Origin: Acinetobacter sp. SFB
Lineage (GTDB): Bacteria; Pseudomonadota; Gammaproteobacteria; Pseudomonadales; Moraxellaceae
Length of the DNA stretch: 64,000 nucleotides
Reading direction: 5' to 3'
NCBI RefSeq assembly: GCF_001647545.1
Contig: NZ_LSZH01000015.1
Span: forward strand, 124,001 to 188,000
In this document: piece by piece, positions 1 to 9,537 of the stretch
How positions within the stretch are numbered: the stretch's first letter is position 1
Layout: every line of letters begins with the position of its first letter
Notes under the pieces: generated by a model
Databases searched by the model: none
Seen by the model: only the letters and a program-made list of their open reading frames with translations
What the model was told of the DNA's origin: nothing
Made by a program: the position numbers and the translations under genes

Positions 1-1046
1 AGCATAATCGACAAGGCGACTGATGACACCAGCAGCATACCGGTTGATGCGGAAAAACCGCCCAGAAAGGCCAAAAGTGTTAACCATTCCTGATTATAAC
101 TGAGCGGCAAGGACAGAACGGCAACATCGGGAATGGCTAAATAGTGCGGTGCGGCATGTAATGCCCAGCTGGCAATTGGAATAATCGCGATGGTGGTCAG
201 AATCAGATAAGTGGCAAACCAGCGACGTGCCCCACGAATATGTTTTTCATCGCGTAGTTCAACTACAGCCACATGGAATTGGCGCGGCAAACAAATGACC
301 GCCAAGGCTGCCAATAGTGTTTGTACCCAAAACGTTTCCGGTACACCAAACAGTTGAACTTCTTTAAAGGAATCAGCTACATCACTTGAAATTTGTTTTA
401 AATTTTCCGGAGAGTCAAACACAAAAAATAAGGCAACACAGAGCAAAGCAAACAGTTTAACAAAGGACTCAAATGCTACCGCCAACATTAAACCGCCATG
501 CTGTTCGGTATTGGCTATTTGCCTTGTTCCAAAAATCATGGCCAAAATGGCCAATATCCCTGTTAAGAACAGCACGCCATTGGTGGTGCTTTCCATCCCC
601 GAATCCTGCTGTAGAATTACTGCAGCACTTAAGGCAATCGCTCGGAGCTGCAGAGCCAAATAGGGAATAATCGCGATAACGGCAAGAATGGTGACCAGGG
701 ACGCCAATGTCCCGCTTTTGCCATAACGGGCAGCAACAAAGTCGGCAATTGATGAAATTGCATGATGCTGACGCACTCGACCCAAGCGCCGCCAAATATC
801 GTATCCAACCCCGACAAAGATTAAGGGCCCTAAATAAATTGGCAGGAAAATAATGCCTTCACGAACAGCGGCACCGGTCGCGCCATAGAATGTCCAGGAT
901 GAACAGTACACCCCTAAAGTCAAACTAAAGAGTAGCATACGCCCACGAGTACTCAGCCGACTGGCATGTTTTTCCCCATAAAAAGCGCAGATAAAAAGTA
1001 ATGCGATATAGAGGGCAAGTACCCCTATGATGAGCCAGCTGTTCAT
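1..1046 (-). CDS. CbrA-like sodium/solute-symporter-type sensor histidine kinase (N-terminal part, runs off the window)
   Basis: The reading frame starts at the ATG complementary to 1044-1046 and stays open to the left edge, so only about 348 residues are seen. They form a chain of hydrophobic helices of the solute:sodium symporter fold (start MNSWLIIGVLALYIALLF, then YGEKHASRLSTRGRML and YCSSWTFYGATGAA). These are typical of the membrane half of CbrA-type hybrid sensor kinases rather than of a plain permease. The kinase and receiver domains would lie beyond the window, so the kinase assignment rests on family resemblance and on context: it is divergent from the DUF485-ActP pair, an arrangement known in Acinetobacter and pseudomonads, where such kinases govern carbon-source use. 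A plain SSS transporter is the alternative. Confidence 0.75.
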   Translation of the reverse strand, partial: MNSWLIIGVLALYIALLFICAFYGEKHASRLSTRGRMLLFSLTLGVYCSSWTFYGATGAAVREGIIFLPIYLGPLIFVGVGYDIWRRLGRVRQHHAISSIADFVAARYGKSGTLASLVTILAVIAIIPYLALQLRAIALSAAVILQQDSGMESTTNGVLFLTGILAILAMIFGTRQIANTEQHGGLMLAVAFESFVKLFALLCVALFFVFDSPENLKQISSDVADSFKEVQLFGVPETFWVQTLLAALAVICLPRQFHVAVVELRDEKHIRGARRWFATYLILTTIAIIPIASWALHAAPHYLAIPDVAVLSLPLSYNQEWLTLLAFLGGFSASTGMLLVSSVALSIM

Positions 1047-1229
1047 ATTGCCTACAGTGTAAAACTATAGCGTAATGATACCCCATCTGATAATCTCACG
1101 GTTTTAATTGATCATTTTTTAACGACCAAAGTCTAAATTACAAGAACGTATGATTATTGTTACCTTGCGTTAGTAATAATTCGAATTAAAAAATAGTCAG
1201 CCCATGGCTGGGCTAAAAGGAGTGTGATT

Positions 1230-1556
1230 ATGGATGAAGTACAAGTAGATCGAATTCTACAAAATCCAAAGTTTAAGGAAATGGTTGCTAAAAAAAGTCG
1301 TCTGAGTTGGACGCTGACTGCAATCATGCTGTTTGTCTATGTTGGTTTCATGCTACTCGTCGGTTATAACAAAGAATTCCTAATGAGTTCTTTTGACGGT
1401 GGTGTGATTACTTGGGGTATACCACTGGGTCTAAGCATCATCGTATTGTCATTTGTACTCTGTGGTGTGTATTCCTATATTGCCAATAATAAGTTGGATC
1501 CATTGACACAAGATGCAATGCGAGAAGTAGAAGCAATTGCTAGAGGAAAGCAATAA
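1230..1556 (+). CDS. yjcH: DUF485 inner-membrane protein (YjcH family), partner of ActP
   Basis: A 108-residue protein with two hydrophobic segments (about residues 30-55 and 62-90) between a charged N-terminus containing [19 protein letters not shown] and a short charged tail, the usual DUF485 layout and length. The ATG at 1230 is preferred over the in-frame GTG at 1224 because AAAAGGAG at 1215-1222 lies at normal distance from it. The stop is 1 bp before the ATG of the acetate permease gene, so the two are surely co-transcribed. In enterobacteria the homologous yjcH-actP pair follows acs; here acs is not adjacent. The role is presumed to be permease assistance, which is not demonstrated for the family. 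Confidence 0.9.
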   Translation: MDEVQVDRILQNPKFKEMVAKKSRLSWTLTAIMLFVYVGFMLLVGYNKEFLMSSFDGGVITWGIPLGLSIIVLSFVLCGVYSYIANNKLDPLTQDAMREVEAIARGKQ

Positions 1557-1557
1557 T

Positions 1558-3273
1558 ATGAAATGGAATTCATTTAAGGCTCAAGCTCTTATAGCCTCTA
1601 CGCTACTCATGTCGGGTATGGCCATGGCTAGCCCAGATTTGGGAACAGCCGAACAGCAACCAACCAACTGGCATGCGATTATCATGTTTGTGATTTTCGT
1701 TGCTTTTACTTTGGTTATTACCAAATGGGCAGCGAAGCAAACCACCAGTACTGCAGACTTCTATACTGCCGGTGGTGGTATATCAGGTTTCCAGAATGGT
1801 TTAGCGATTGCCGGTGACTATATGTCGGCTGCGTCATTCCTGGGTATTTCTGCATTGGTGTTCAGTTCAGGTTTTGATGGTTTGCTTTACTCACTCGGTT
1901 TTATGGTGGGCTGGCCAATCGTCTTGTTCCTGGTGGCTGAACGTCTACGTAACTTGGGTAAATTTAACCTATCTGACGTAGTGTCTTTCCGCTTGGCAGA
2001 AAAGCCGGTGCGTACCTTAGCTGCAATCAGTTCACTTGTGGTTGTTGCGTTCTACCTAATTGCTCAGATGGTGGGTGCAGGACAGCTCATCAAACTGCTC
2101 TTTGGTTTGAACTACAACATTGCTGTTGTCATCGTGGGTCTATTAATGATGGCTTATGTGATTTTCGGCGGTATGCTGGCAACCACTTGGGTACAGATCA
2201 TCAAGGCAGTAATGTTATTGTCTGGTGCGACTTTCATGGCATTTATGGTTATGAAAGGTGTGGGCTTTAGCTTCACTGAAATGTTTGAACAGTCGATTCA
2301 AATCTTCTCTAAAGTACATGATGTAAGCTTGGCTGAAGCGGGCAATATCATGGGACCAGGTAAGTTGGCAGCCAATCCTCTAGATGCTATTTCACTCGGT
2401 CTGGCATTGATGTTTGGTACTGCAGGTTTGCCTCATATCTTGATGCGTTTCTTTACTGTAAAAGATGCTAAAGAAGCTCGTAAGTCAGTTGTTGTTGCTA
2501 CAGGTTTCATTGGTTATTTCTACCTTTTAACCTTCATCATTGGTTTCGGTGCGATCCTTTATGTATCGAATAACCCGCAATTCCTTGATGTGGCAAAAAT
2601 GGCAATGACCGGCAAGTTAGAACTTGTTGGTGGTAACAACATGGCTGCTGTGCATTTGTCTGATGCACTCGGCGGCGACTTGTTCATGGGCTTTATTTCA
2701 GCAGTAGCATTCGCAACGATTCTTGCTGTAGTTGCAGGTTTGACCTTGTCTGGTGCTTCAGCAATTTCACATGACTTGTATGCAAACGTATTCAGAAAAG
2801 GACGAACGACTCCTGAATCTGAACTCCGTATGTCAAAAATCGCGACTTTAGGTCTTGCAATTTTTGCCATGATTTTGGGTATTTTGTTCGAGAAGCAAAA
2901 CGTTGCCTTTATGGTCGGTTTGGCATTCTCTGTGGCTGCATGTGCCAACTTCCCCATACTGGTACTGTCCATGTTCTGGAAAGGCTTAACCACGCGTGGT
3001 GCGGTTATTGGTGGTGTTGTGGGTCTAGGTCTTGCAGTACTGTTGATTGTACTGTCTAAAGCAGTATGGGTAGATACATTAGGTATTTCCGATACGCCAA
3101 TCAACCCATTCAATGGTCCTGCACTCTTCGCTATGCCATTGTCATTCTTCTGCTGCTGGTTGTTCTCCGTGACTGATAATTCAGCACGTGCACAAGCAGA
3201 GCGTAAAGCATTTGACGCGCAGTATGTTCGTTCAATGACAGGTATTGGTTCATCAGGTGCATCTGATCACTAA
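1558..3273 (+). CDS. actP: Cation/acetate symporter ActP
   Basis: A 571-residue solute:sodium symporter (SSS family). It has an N-terminal leader-like hydrophobic segment ending in SGMAMAS, then about 13 membrane helices. Family signatures are visible, such as [32 protein letters not shown], here split as [17 protein letters not shown] and [12 protein letters not shown], the [13 protein letters not shown] segment and the sodium-site helix around [18 protein letters not shown]. The protein takes up acetate and other short monocarboxylates. The start at 1558 has AGAGGAAAG just upstream, within the end of the DUF485 gene; the longer upstream reading is a non-ATG extension. A clear terminator follows at 3293-3319. 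Confidence 0.95.
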   Translation: MKWNSFKAQALIASTLLMSGMAMASPDLGTAEQQPTNWHAIIMFVIFVAFTLVITKWAAKQTTSTADFYTAGGGISGFQNGLAIAGDYMSAASFLGISALVFSSGFDGLLYSLGFMVGWPIVLFLVAERLRNLGKFNLSDVVSFRLAEKPVRTLAAISSLVVVAFYLIAQMVGAGQLIKLLFGLNYNIAVVIVGLLMMAYVIFGGMLATTWVQIIKAVMLLSGATFMAFMVMKGVGFSFTEMFEQSIQIFSKVHDVSLAEAGNIMGPGKLAANPLDAISLGLALMFGTAGLPHILMRFFTVKDAKEARKSVVVATGFIGYFYLLTFIIGFGAILYVSNNPQFLDVAKMAMTGKLELVGGNNMAAVHLSDALGGDLFMGFISAVAFATILAVVAGLTLSGASAISHDLYANVFRKGRTTPESELRMSKIATLGLAIFAMILGILFEKQNVAFMVGLAFSVAACANFPILVLSMFWKGLTTRGAVIGGVVGLGLAVLLIVLSKAVWVDTLGISDTPINPFNGPALFAMPLSFFCCWLFSVTDNSARAQAERKAFDAQYVRSMTGIGSSGASDH

Positions 3274-3292
3274 GACTTAAAATTGCAATGAT

Positions 3293-3319
3293 AAAAAAGT
3301 CCCTAAGGGGACTTTTTTA
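3293..3319 (+). terminator. Rho-independent terminator after actP
   Basis: The stem AAAAAGTCCC / GGGACTTTTT with a TAAG loop is followed by a T-run, 20 bp after the actP stop. Confidence 0.9.
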
Positions 3320-3594
3320 TTGTCTAGAGATTCAATATATGATTTATCAATAAATTATTGATACAGATGTATGGGTATTATTTAACGCTGGTTTTAAATT
3401 TTTCACCTGAGAGAATTTCTTGGTTAAAAATCAGCTGAGCAGCATGGGTAAGTGAATTTTATCGAAAATTTTCATACAAATGTGTTATTCGTCTGCTCGA
3501 ACATTCATGCTAAGTTGATCCGATCAAAAACAAAGAAACAGTATGACCGACAAAAACAATGATCAACAAAAATAGCAATTTCTTGGAGTGATGA

Positions 3595-4287
3595 ATGCAG
3601 GCGTTTATTCATGTTTGGAAAATTTTCCGCTTATTACCTTCAGCCTGGCTGATCCTGCTGCAATTTATCATTTTAATATTATCTGTCATCGGTAATCATA
3701 GTGTCACTTATCGAACCTTGACCTGGCTGTTGGGTGTTCTTGTTTTACTTGTCATTGCCAAAGTCATTCGACAAACACCCATGTTTACGATTTTAGGTCT
3801 AAGTTTTGTCAGTGGGGCGGTAATTTTTTCTTCAATGATTTTATTGGGGCTGGATCAGCCCATGATTCAGGTGATCGCTCATGGTTTCGAGGCTGCCGCC
3901 TATTTTAGTGCTGCCTATGGTTTATTGCGCTATATGTTTGAAGACCGTTACTTAACTCAAGATGAGCTATTCGCTGCCGGTGCAGTATTTACGCTGCTTG
4001 CCTGGGGTTTTGCCTTTTTATATAACATTTGCCAGCTTTTGCTACCGGGTAGTTTTCACAATCCGAATATGACCGGCTTACAAACCTGGCTGAATTTACT
4101 GTTTTTAAGTTTTAGTTTGCAGTCGGCAACCGGTTTGTCTGATTTAATGCCGATGAGTGCGCCTGCACGTGTATTGGCCATGTTGCAAATGTTTGTGGGT
4201 GTCATGTACTTGGCGCTGATTGTTTCGCGTTTAATCGCCCTGCAATACATTGCACACTTGCCCAATCGGGATAAGAATCAGAAATAA
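3595..4287 (+). CDS. Ion_trans_2-like (two-pore potassium channel type) membrane protein with degenerate selectivity filter
   Basis: A 230-residue membrane protein with about six to seven hydrophobic helices. The C-terminal part, FLSFSLQSATGLSDLMP followed by SAPARVLAMLQMFVGVMYLA, aligns by eye with the pore region of bacterial ion-channel family proteins. In those the pattern is YFSFVTLTTLGYGDITP followed by a helix ending in LAILIARLVG. The filter position carries TGLSD instead of a GYG/GFG-type potassium filter. ATG 3595 is preceded by TTGGAG at 3582-3587. The gene stands alone between actP and the BCCT gene. The family call is by motif only; ion conduction is doubtful given the filter. 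Confidence 0.6.
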   Translation: MQAFIHVWKIFRLLPSAWLILLQFIILILSVIGNHSVTYRTLTWLLGVLVLLVIAKVIRQTPMFTILGLSFVSGAVIFSSMILLGLDQPMIQVIAHGFEAAAYFSAAYGLLRYMFEDRYLTQDELFAAGAVFTLLAWGFAFLYNICQLLLPGSFHNPNMTGLQTWLNLLFLSFSLQSATGLSDLMPMSAPARVLAMLQMFVGVMYLALIVSRLIALQYIAHLPNRDKNQK

Positions 4288-4461
4288 TCTGAAGTTGTGG
4301 CCATATTACAGGAATGTAACTGCACCATGCATGTCATTAATTTACGCTATGTTTGAGTTTTAATTTTGTTCTACTTAGCTCGTCTTTTATTTATCTTTCG
4401 ATAAATGCTTTATTTGACCGTTTGGTCTGTCCCATTAATTAAAATATTAAATGGAGGATAT

Positions 4462-6432
4462 ATGCCTTCCAAAAATCCGTCCTGGTTTGCTAACGTCAAT
4501 CTAAATGTGTTTTTGAGTACCGTCGCTATTATTTCTATCTTTCTGGTCGTGGTTATTTTAGCCCCAAACTCATTTGAGCTGATTACTAAGCATCTCAATA
4601 AATGGGTGACAGATTCTTTTAGCTGGTTCTATGTATTATCGGTCGCGATATTTCTTATTTTACTGATTTATATTGCGTTATCAGACATGGGGGAAATTAA
4701 ACTGGGTCCCGATCATAGCCAACCCAGTTATAGCAATGCTTCCTGGTTTGCCATGTTATTTACCGCAGGCATGGGGATCGGTCTCATGTTCTTTGGGGTT
4801 GCCGAACCGGTCATGCACTATGTATCACCACCGCAAGGGGCGGGTGAAACGATTCAAGCTGCACAGCAGTCTATGCGCGTGACTTTCTTTCATTGGGGCT
4901 TTCATGCCTGGGCAATCTATACCGTTGTGGGATTAGCACTGGCCTATTTTTCTTATCGCCACAATCTGCCACTCAAAATTCGTTCTGCTTTATATCCGAT
5001 GATTGGTCAAAAAATTTATGGTCCTATCGGGGATACAGTCGATACCTTTGCCACGATTGGAACAGTTTTCGGTGTCGCTACTACCTTGGGTTTTGGGGTG
5101 ACGCAAATTAATTCGGGGCTGAACTATCTGTTTGGAATTCCACAAGCCGCAAGCACCCAAGTGATTCTGATTGTTATAGTCAGTGTAATGGCTTCAATGT
5201 CGGTATTTTTAGGCTTAGATAAAGGGATTAAACGCCTATCTGAACTGAATCTAATTTTGGCGCTGATTTTATTGCTGTTCGTGTTTTTTGCCAGTTCATC
5301 TATTTATTTACTCCAGACCACCATTCAAAATGCGGGACAATATGTCTCAAATTTATTTGCGATGACCTTTAATCTCTATGCCTATCAACCGAATGGCTGG
5401 ATTGGTGGCTGGACCATTATGTACTGGGCATGGTGGATTTCATGGTCGCCATTTGTGGGCATGTTTATTGCCCGGGTATCCAAAGGACGCAGTATTCGTG
5501 AATTTATTGTCGGTGTCTTGCTGATTCCGACCGGCTTTACCCTGATCTGGATGGGTTTTATGGGAAATGCCGCGTTATATAGCATTTTGCATGAGGCCAA
5601 TCATTCTCTGGTTCTGGCAGTTCAACGCGATTCATCGGTCGCACTCTTCGAGTTCCTGCATAGTTTGCCTTTTTCCAGCGTCATGAGCTTATTGGCCACT
5701 GTTCTGGTGGTGCTATTTTTTGTGACTTCTGCAGATTCAGGTGCACTGGTGACCGACTATTTAACTGCAAAATCTGAAAATTCTCCCCTTTGGCAAAGAC
5801 TGTTTTGGACCGTGCTGATGGCGGTATTGGCGATTGTTTTATTGTTAGTCGGTGGATTAGGTGCATTACAGTCAGCCACCATGATGAGTGCCTTGCCGTT
5901 CACTTTTATTATGCTGTTTATCTGTTGGGGTTTATTAAAAGCCTTGCGTTTAGACGTGACTAAAATGAATGCCTTACAAGAAGCACGCATTACCCCGCGG
6001 GCGATTCAGAACCCACGCAGCTGGCAGCAGCGTTTAGGTCTGATTATGCATTATCCGCATACTGAAGCAGAGGTGAAACAGTATATCGAAACTGAAGTAT
6101 CCCAGGCTTTTCAAAGTGTGCAAAAAGAATTTCAACGGCGTAAGCTGACTGTGAGCATTCGTTCGATTACTGATGGCTTGGAATTGAGAGTCGATCACCA
6201 TGATGAAATTAATTTTATCTACCAAGTGGTGATACGCGAAACAGTTCCACCGAGTTTCATGCCGCAAATGCCGTCGAATGAAATAACCTATTATCAAGCG
6301 GAAGTCTTTTTAAGAGAAGGTGGTCAGAATTATGATGTGATGGATTGGACTTCAGATGATCTATTACAAGATATTATTGATCAATATGAACGCCATTTAC
6401 ATTTTTTAAGTTTGGTTCGGACTTCTGAATAA
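4462..6432 (+). CDS. betT: BCCT-family choline/betaine-type transporter, BetT-like
   Basis: A 656-residue BCCT transporter that imports a quaternary ammonium compound (choline, betaine or carnitine type) across the inner membrane. Visible signatures are the glycine-rich unwound helix GMGIGLMFFGVAEP (residues 103-116) and the family stretch WWISWSPFVGMFIARVSKG near residues 323-341. A cytoplasmic tail of roughly 140 residues follows the last helix, as in the long-tailed BetT group rather than in short-tailed CaiT. ATG 4462 is chosen over the upstream ATG 4405 because AATGGAGG sits 6-8 bp before it. No bet genes are adjacent, so the substrate is inferred. It ends against the porin gene, sharing a bidirectional terminator. 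Confidence 0.88.
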   Translation: MPSKNPSWFANVNLNVFLSTVAIISIFLVVVILAPNSFELITKHLNKWVTDSFSWFYVLSVAIFLILLIYIALSDMGEIKLGPDHSQPSYSNASWFAMLFTAGMGIGLMFFGVAEPVMHYVSPPQGAGETIQAAQQSMRVTFFHWGFHAWAIYTVVGLALAYFSYRHNLPLKIRSALYPMIGQKIYGPIGDTVDTFATIGTVFGVATTLGFGVTQINSGLNYLFGIPQAASTQVILIVIVSVMASMSVFLGLDKGIKRLSELNLILALILLLFVFFASSSIYLLQTTIQNAGQYVSNLFAMTFNLYAYQPNGWIGGWTIMYWAWWISWSPFVGMFIARVSKGRSIREFIVGVLLIPTGFTLIWMGFMGNAALYSILHEANHSLVLAVQRDSSVALFEFLHSLPFSSVMSLLATVLVVLFFVTSADSGALVTDYLTAKSENSPLWQRLFWTVLMAVLAIVLLLVGGLGALQSATMMSALPFTFIMLFICWGLLKALRLDVTKMNALQEARITPRAIQNPRSWQQRLGLIMHYPHTEAEVKQYIETEVSQAFQSVQKEFQRRKLTVSIRSITDGLELRVDHHDEINFIYQVVIRETVPPSFMPQMPSNEITYYQAEVFLREGGQNYDVMDWTSDDLLQDIIDQYERHLHFLSLVRTSE

Positions 6433-6443
6433 ATCCAGAAAAT

Positions 6444-6474
6444 AAAAAAGGACACATAAAGCGTCCTTTTTTTG
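6444..6474. terminator. Bidirectional terminator between betT-like gene and omp33-36
   Basis: The stem AAAAAGGAC / GTCCTTTTT around a 9-nt loop has A/T tracts on both sides, between two converging genes. Confidence 0.88.
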
Positions 6475-6495
6475 AATTCTTTTTCTAATTAAAAA

Positions 6496-7392
6496 TTAGA
6501 AACGGAATTTAGCATTAACACCAACAGTTTGAGTGTCACGAACTGTTAAATCATTTGCTTGAGCTGATTCATAGTTAGCATTTACATAAGAAGCGCCAAC
6601 TGCAACAGCAGGAGTGATGAAGTAATTTACGTTCGCGCCCCAAGCAGAGTCTGGAGAACCATCAAAGCTAGATTCCATGTAAGAAGCAGCAACGCTTAAT
6701 TTAGGGGTAATAAAAAGAGTAGTACCTAGGTTGTAAGCAGTATCTTCACCATAAACTAAACCAGATTCAAAACCGATAGACATGTTAGTACCGTCAATCG
6801 CACCTACGTATTTAGTACGTGCAGTGATTGCATCTTGATCATCAGCAATTGTGTTGGTTTCAAGAGCAGCTTTAGCAATACCGTTATTCATGATATTGAA
6901 AGCATCAAGAGAAGCTTGGTCAGCAACACTGGTATAACCCACTGCAACCAAGAAGTTAGGGATTACAAGAGCACCCAGTTCTAATGCATAACGGTCGCCT
7001 TGGTCATCGGCTTGACCGCCTTTACCATCAAGCTTAGTGTGGTTATAAGACGCACTTGCATAGGCAGGAACAAATCTAGTTGGAATATAAGCTTCAGCTT
7101 TAGCACCATAAGTGTGGGCAGTAAAGTCAGTTTCATCCGCATCAACGTCATATTCGCCATAGCTATAAGCTACAGAAACGTTAGACGCCTGATTTAAAAA
7201 CGCTGCTTCAGCCAATGGACCTTTTGAAGAATCAACATTTTTAAAGTAGTAAGTACCTTGTACAGCGCCAGTAAAGTTTTTGTCATTTACTGTATTGTCG
7301 ATGTATTCAGATTGACCTTGTACTTCGAATTGGTACGCTTGAGCACCGGTCATGGCTAATAATAAAGCAGTGGCTAAACCGAGTTTTTTCAT
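6496..7392 (-). CDS. omp33-36: Omp33-36 family outer-membrane porin
   Basis: A 298-residue precursor whose signal peptide is cut after MKKLGLATALLLAMTGAQA (residue 19). The mature protein starts with YQFEVQGQSEY and ends in KFRF, a C-terminal phenylalanine as needed for BAM-dependent insertion. The signal sequence, the repeated beta-strand alternation, and blocks such as SSKGPLAEAAFLNQAS and NFLVAVGYTSVADQASL are those I know from the Acinetobacter porin Omp33-36 (also Omp34). That porin is a gated channel and a host-interaction factor in A. baumannii. It is monocistronic, with a long AT-rich upstream region and its terminator shared with the BCCT gene. This is the strongest genus marker in the window. 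Confidence 0.92.
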   Translation of the reverse strand: MKKLGLATALLLAMTGAQAYQFEVQGQSEYIDNTVNDKNFTGAVQGTYYFKNVDSSKGPLAEAAFLNQASNVSVAYSYGEYDVDADETDFTAHTYGAKAEAYIPTRFVPAYASASYNHTKLDGKGGQADDQGDRYALELGALVIPNFLVAVGYTSVADQASLDAFNIMNNGIAKAALETNTIADDQDAITARTKYVGAIDGTNMSIGFESGLVYGEDTAYNLGTTLFITPKLSVAASYMESSFDGSPDSAWGANVNYFITPAVAVGASYVNANYESAQANDLTVRDTQTVGVNAKFRF

Positions 7393-7907
7393 AATAATTA
7401 CCAGTTCTGTTAAAAATGGATTAAACAGTAGGCATTGTATTGTAACAAAACATTAAGTCAATGAACTAAAAGAACATTATTTTATTGAGCTTTTACTCTA
7501 TATAATGTATATGAATAAAAAATAAACAATCAGCATGTTGACTGTCAACTTTAAAAACTTTTTTCAGAACAAAAGAATATGTGCATTAAAGCAGCTTATT
7601 TTTCATGAAATGAAGGAAATTCAAAGGGATTTTTACAATGTAAAAATAGATTAATTTATAGTTATTAATTGTAAAAAACAATTTATATGTGTTGCAGTAG
7701 AATGCGCCGTGATCATACTTGTACTATTTTCTGGATCGAAACAATAAATAAAAATTAAATTAGATATTTTTTGTTTAAAAAATAAACATACCAAATAGGA
7801 ATTTGTGAAATATTTCACATTTATCTGGGATTATTGTGATTCAAGTAAATCCCTATTGTTTTAATAGGCTTTACTTATTTGTTGTTTTTTATCATAATCT
7901 ATCTATC

Positions 7908-8006
7908 AGCTCATATTACATTGAAGTAATGTGATGAGGATCTGATTCTCCATAAACAAGTTTTGTTTTTATATGCCCAACTTTCCCCAAGGTTGGGCTT
8001 TTTTTT
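7908..8006 (+). ncRNA. Candidate small RNA ending in an intrinsic terminator
   Basis: A strong terminator (GCCCAAC / GTTGGGC, then T8, 7975-8006) has no gene in front of it on the plus strand. Upstream, TTACTT and CATAAT spaced by 16 bp (about 7873-7900) could be a sigma70 promoter, giving a transcript of roughly 100 nt. The hairpin TTACAT-tgaag-TAATGTGA lies inside. No known family was recognised; the start is a guess. Confidence 0.35.
7975..8006 (+). terminator. Orphan intrinsic terminator
   Basis: A GCCCAAC/GTTGGGC stem is followed by eight T residues, with no annotated gene upstream on this strand for several hundred bp. Confidence 0.85.
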
Positions 8007-8104
8007 GCCTAAGCTCAGTGTGCTCTAAATAAATCCTGATATTCAATAAAGAAACGATCCAAATACTCGTTCCTGCCATGCAAATTCAAACTAGATTAAT
8101 TAAT

Positions 8105-8230
8105 TACATAACGATTTATTGCAAGGTTGAAGGCTTTAAAAGTCTCTTTGGAAATATTGACACTATAATTGCCCTGTTTAGGTGCAAAAATAACTTGGAT
8201 TTCATTTGCGTAAGTAAATTTTAGGCAATA
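8105..8230 (-). pseudogene. Possible remnant of an unidentified gene (C-terminal stub)
   Basis: On the minus strand an open stretch reads KFTYANEIQVIFAPKQG, then NYSVNISKETFKAFNLAINR, then YVIN and a stop. It has protein-like composition but no start codon or upstream part. It may be a decayed 3' end of a gene or chance. Confidence 0.2.
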
Positions 8231-8265
8231 AAAAACCCCAATTTTCAAAAAAACTGGGGTTTTTT
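8230..8265. terminator. Terminator-like hairpin
   Basis: The stem AAAAACCCCAATTT / AACTGGGGTTTTTT has A/T tracts on both sides, so it could stop transcription in either direction. No intact gene precedes it. Confidence 0.6.
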
Positions 8266-8503
8266 AGCCAAAAATCTCAGGTAAATCAAAGATCCTGCTG
8301 AGGAATGATTTTGACTTGCCCTAATGCGGTGCATTATGCACTTATTTGTGGCATGTGTAAATATTTTCTTACATCTGTTATAAAAATATTTTTAGATATG
8401 GGTAATCCAGACAAAATGGGGTTAGGGAATTTGATAAAAATAGCAGATTAGTTCATTCGAGATTTTTAGATGAAATAGGGATTGTTTTACTTGGGTTGCT
8501 TTA

Positions 8504-9367
<864 letters not shown>

Positions 9368-9437
9368 ATATAGTCTCTTATCAAAAAAATTATAAGTAAC
9401 TAATAAGAGGTATAAGTTTACTAAAATCGGTTAAATT

Positions 9438-9467
9438 TTGTCATTAAATGTTAAAATAATGTAATAT
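9438..9467 (+). promoter_or_regulatory. Candidate sigma70 promoter of the diguanylate cyclase gene
   Basis: TTGTCA and TAATAT are separated by 18 bp and lie about 70 bp upstream of the start codon. Judged by eye only. Confidence 0.4.
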
Positions 9468-9537
9468 ATACGATTGTATTGTAAGCATAACCTGATGATG
9501 ATTGGCCAGCTGTTTTTGTTCGGGGCGTACTGAAGCC

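Larger units (their letters stand above)
7393..8469. other. Long AT-rich intergenic region between porin and OXA relic
   Basis: About 1.08 kb without a long reading frame. It holds the porin upstream region, a candidate sRNA with terminator (about 7908-8006), a short decayed coding-like stretch on the minus strand (8105-8230) and a second hairpin (8230-8265). The rest is very AT-rich and shows nothing I can name. Confidence 0.7.

Noticed and set aside
7737-7973. Possible promoter-rich AT stretch as an insertion sequence remnant
   Set aside because: No terminal inverted repeats, target duplication or transposase fragment could be found.
9502-9537. Upstream TTG start for the diguanylate cyclase
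   Set aside because: It adds 12 residues with Cys and no charge pattern for a membrane anchor; ATG 9538 fits better.
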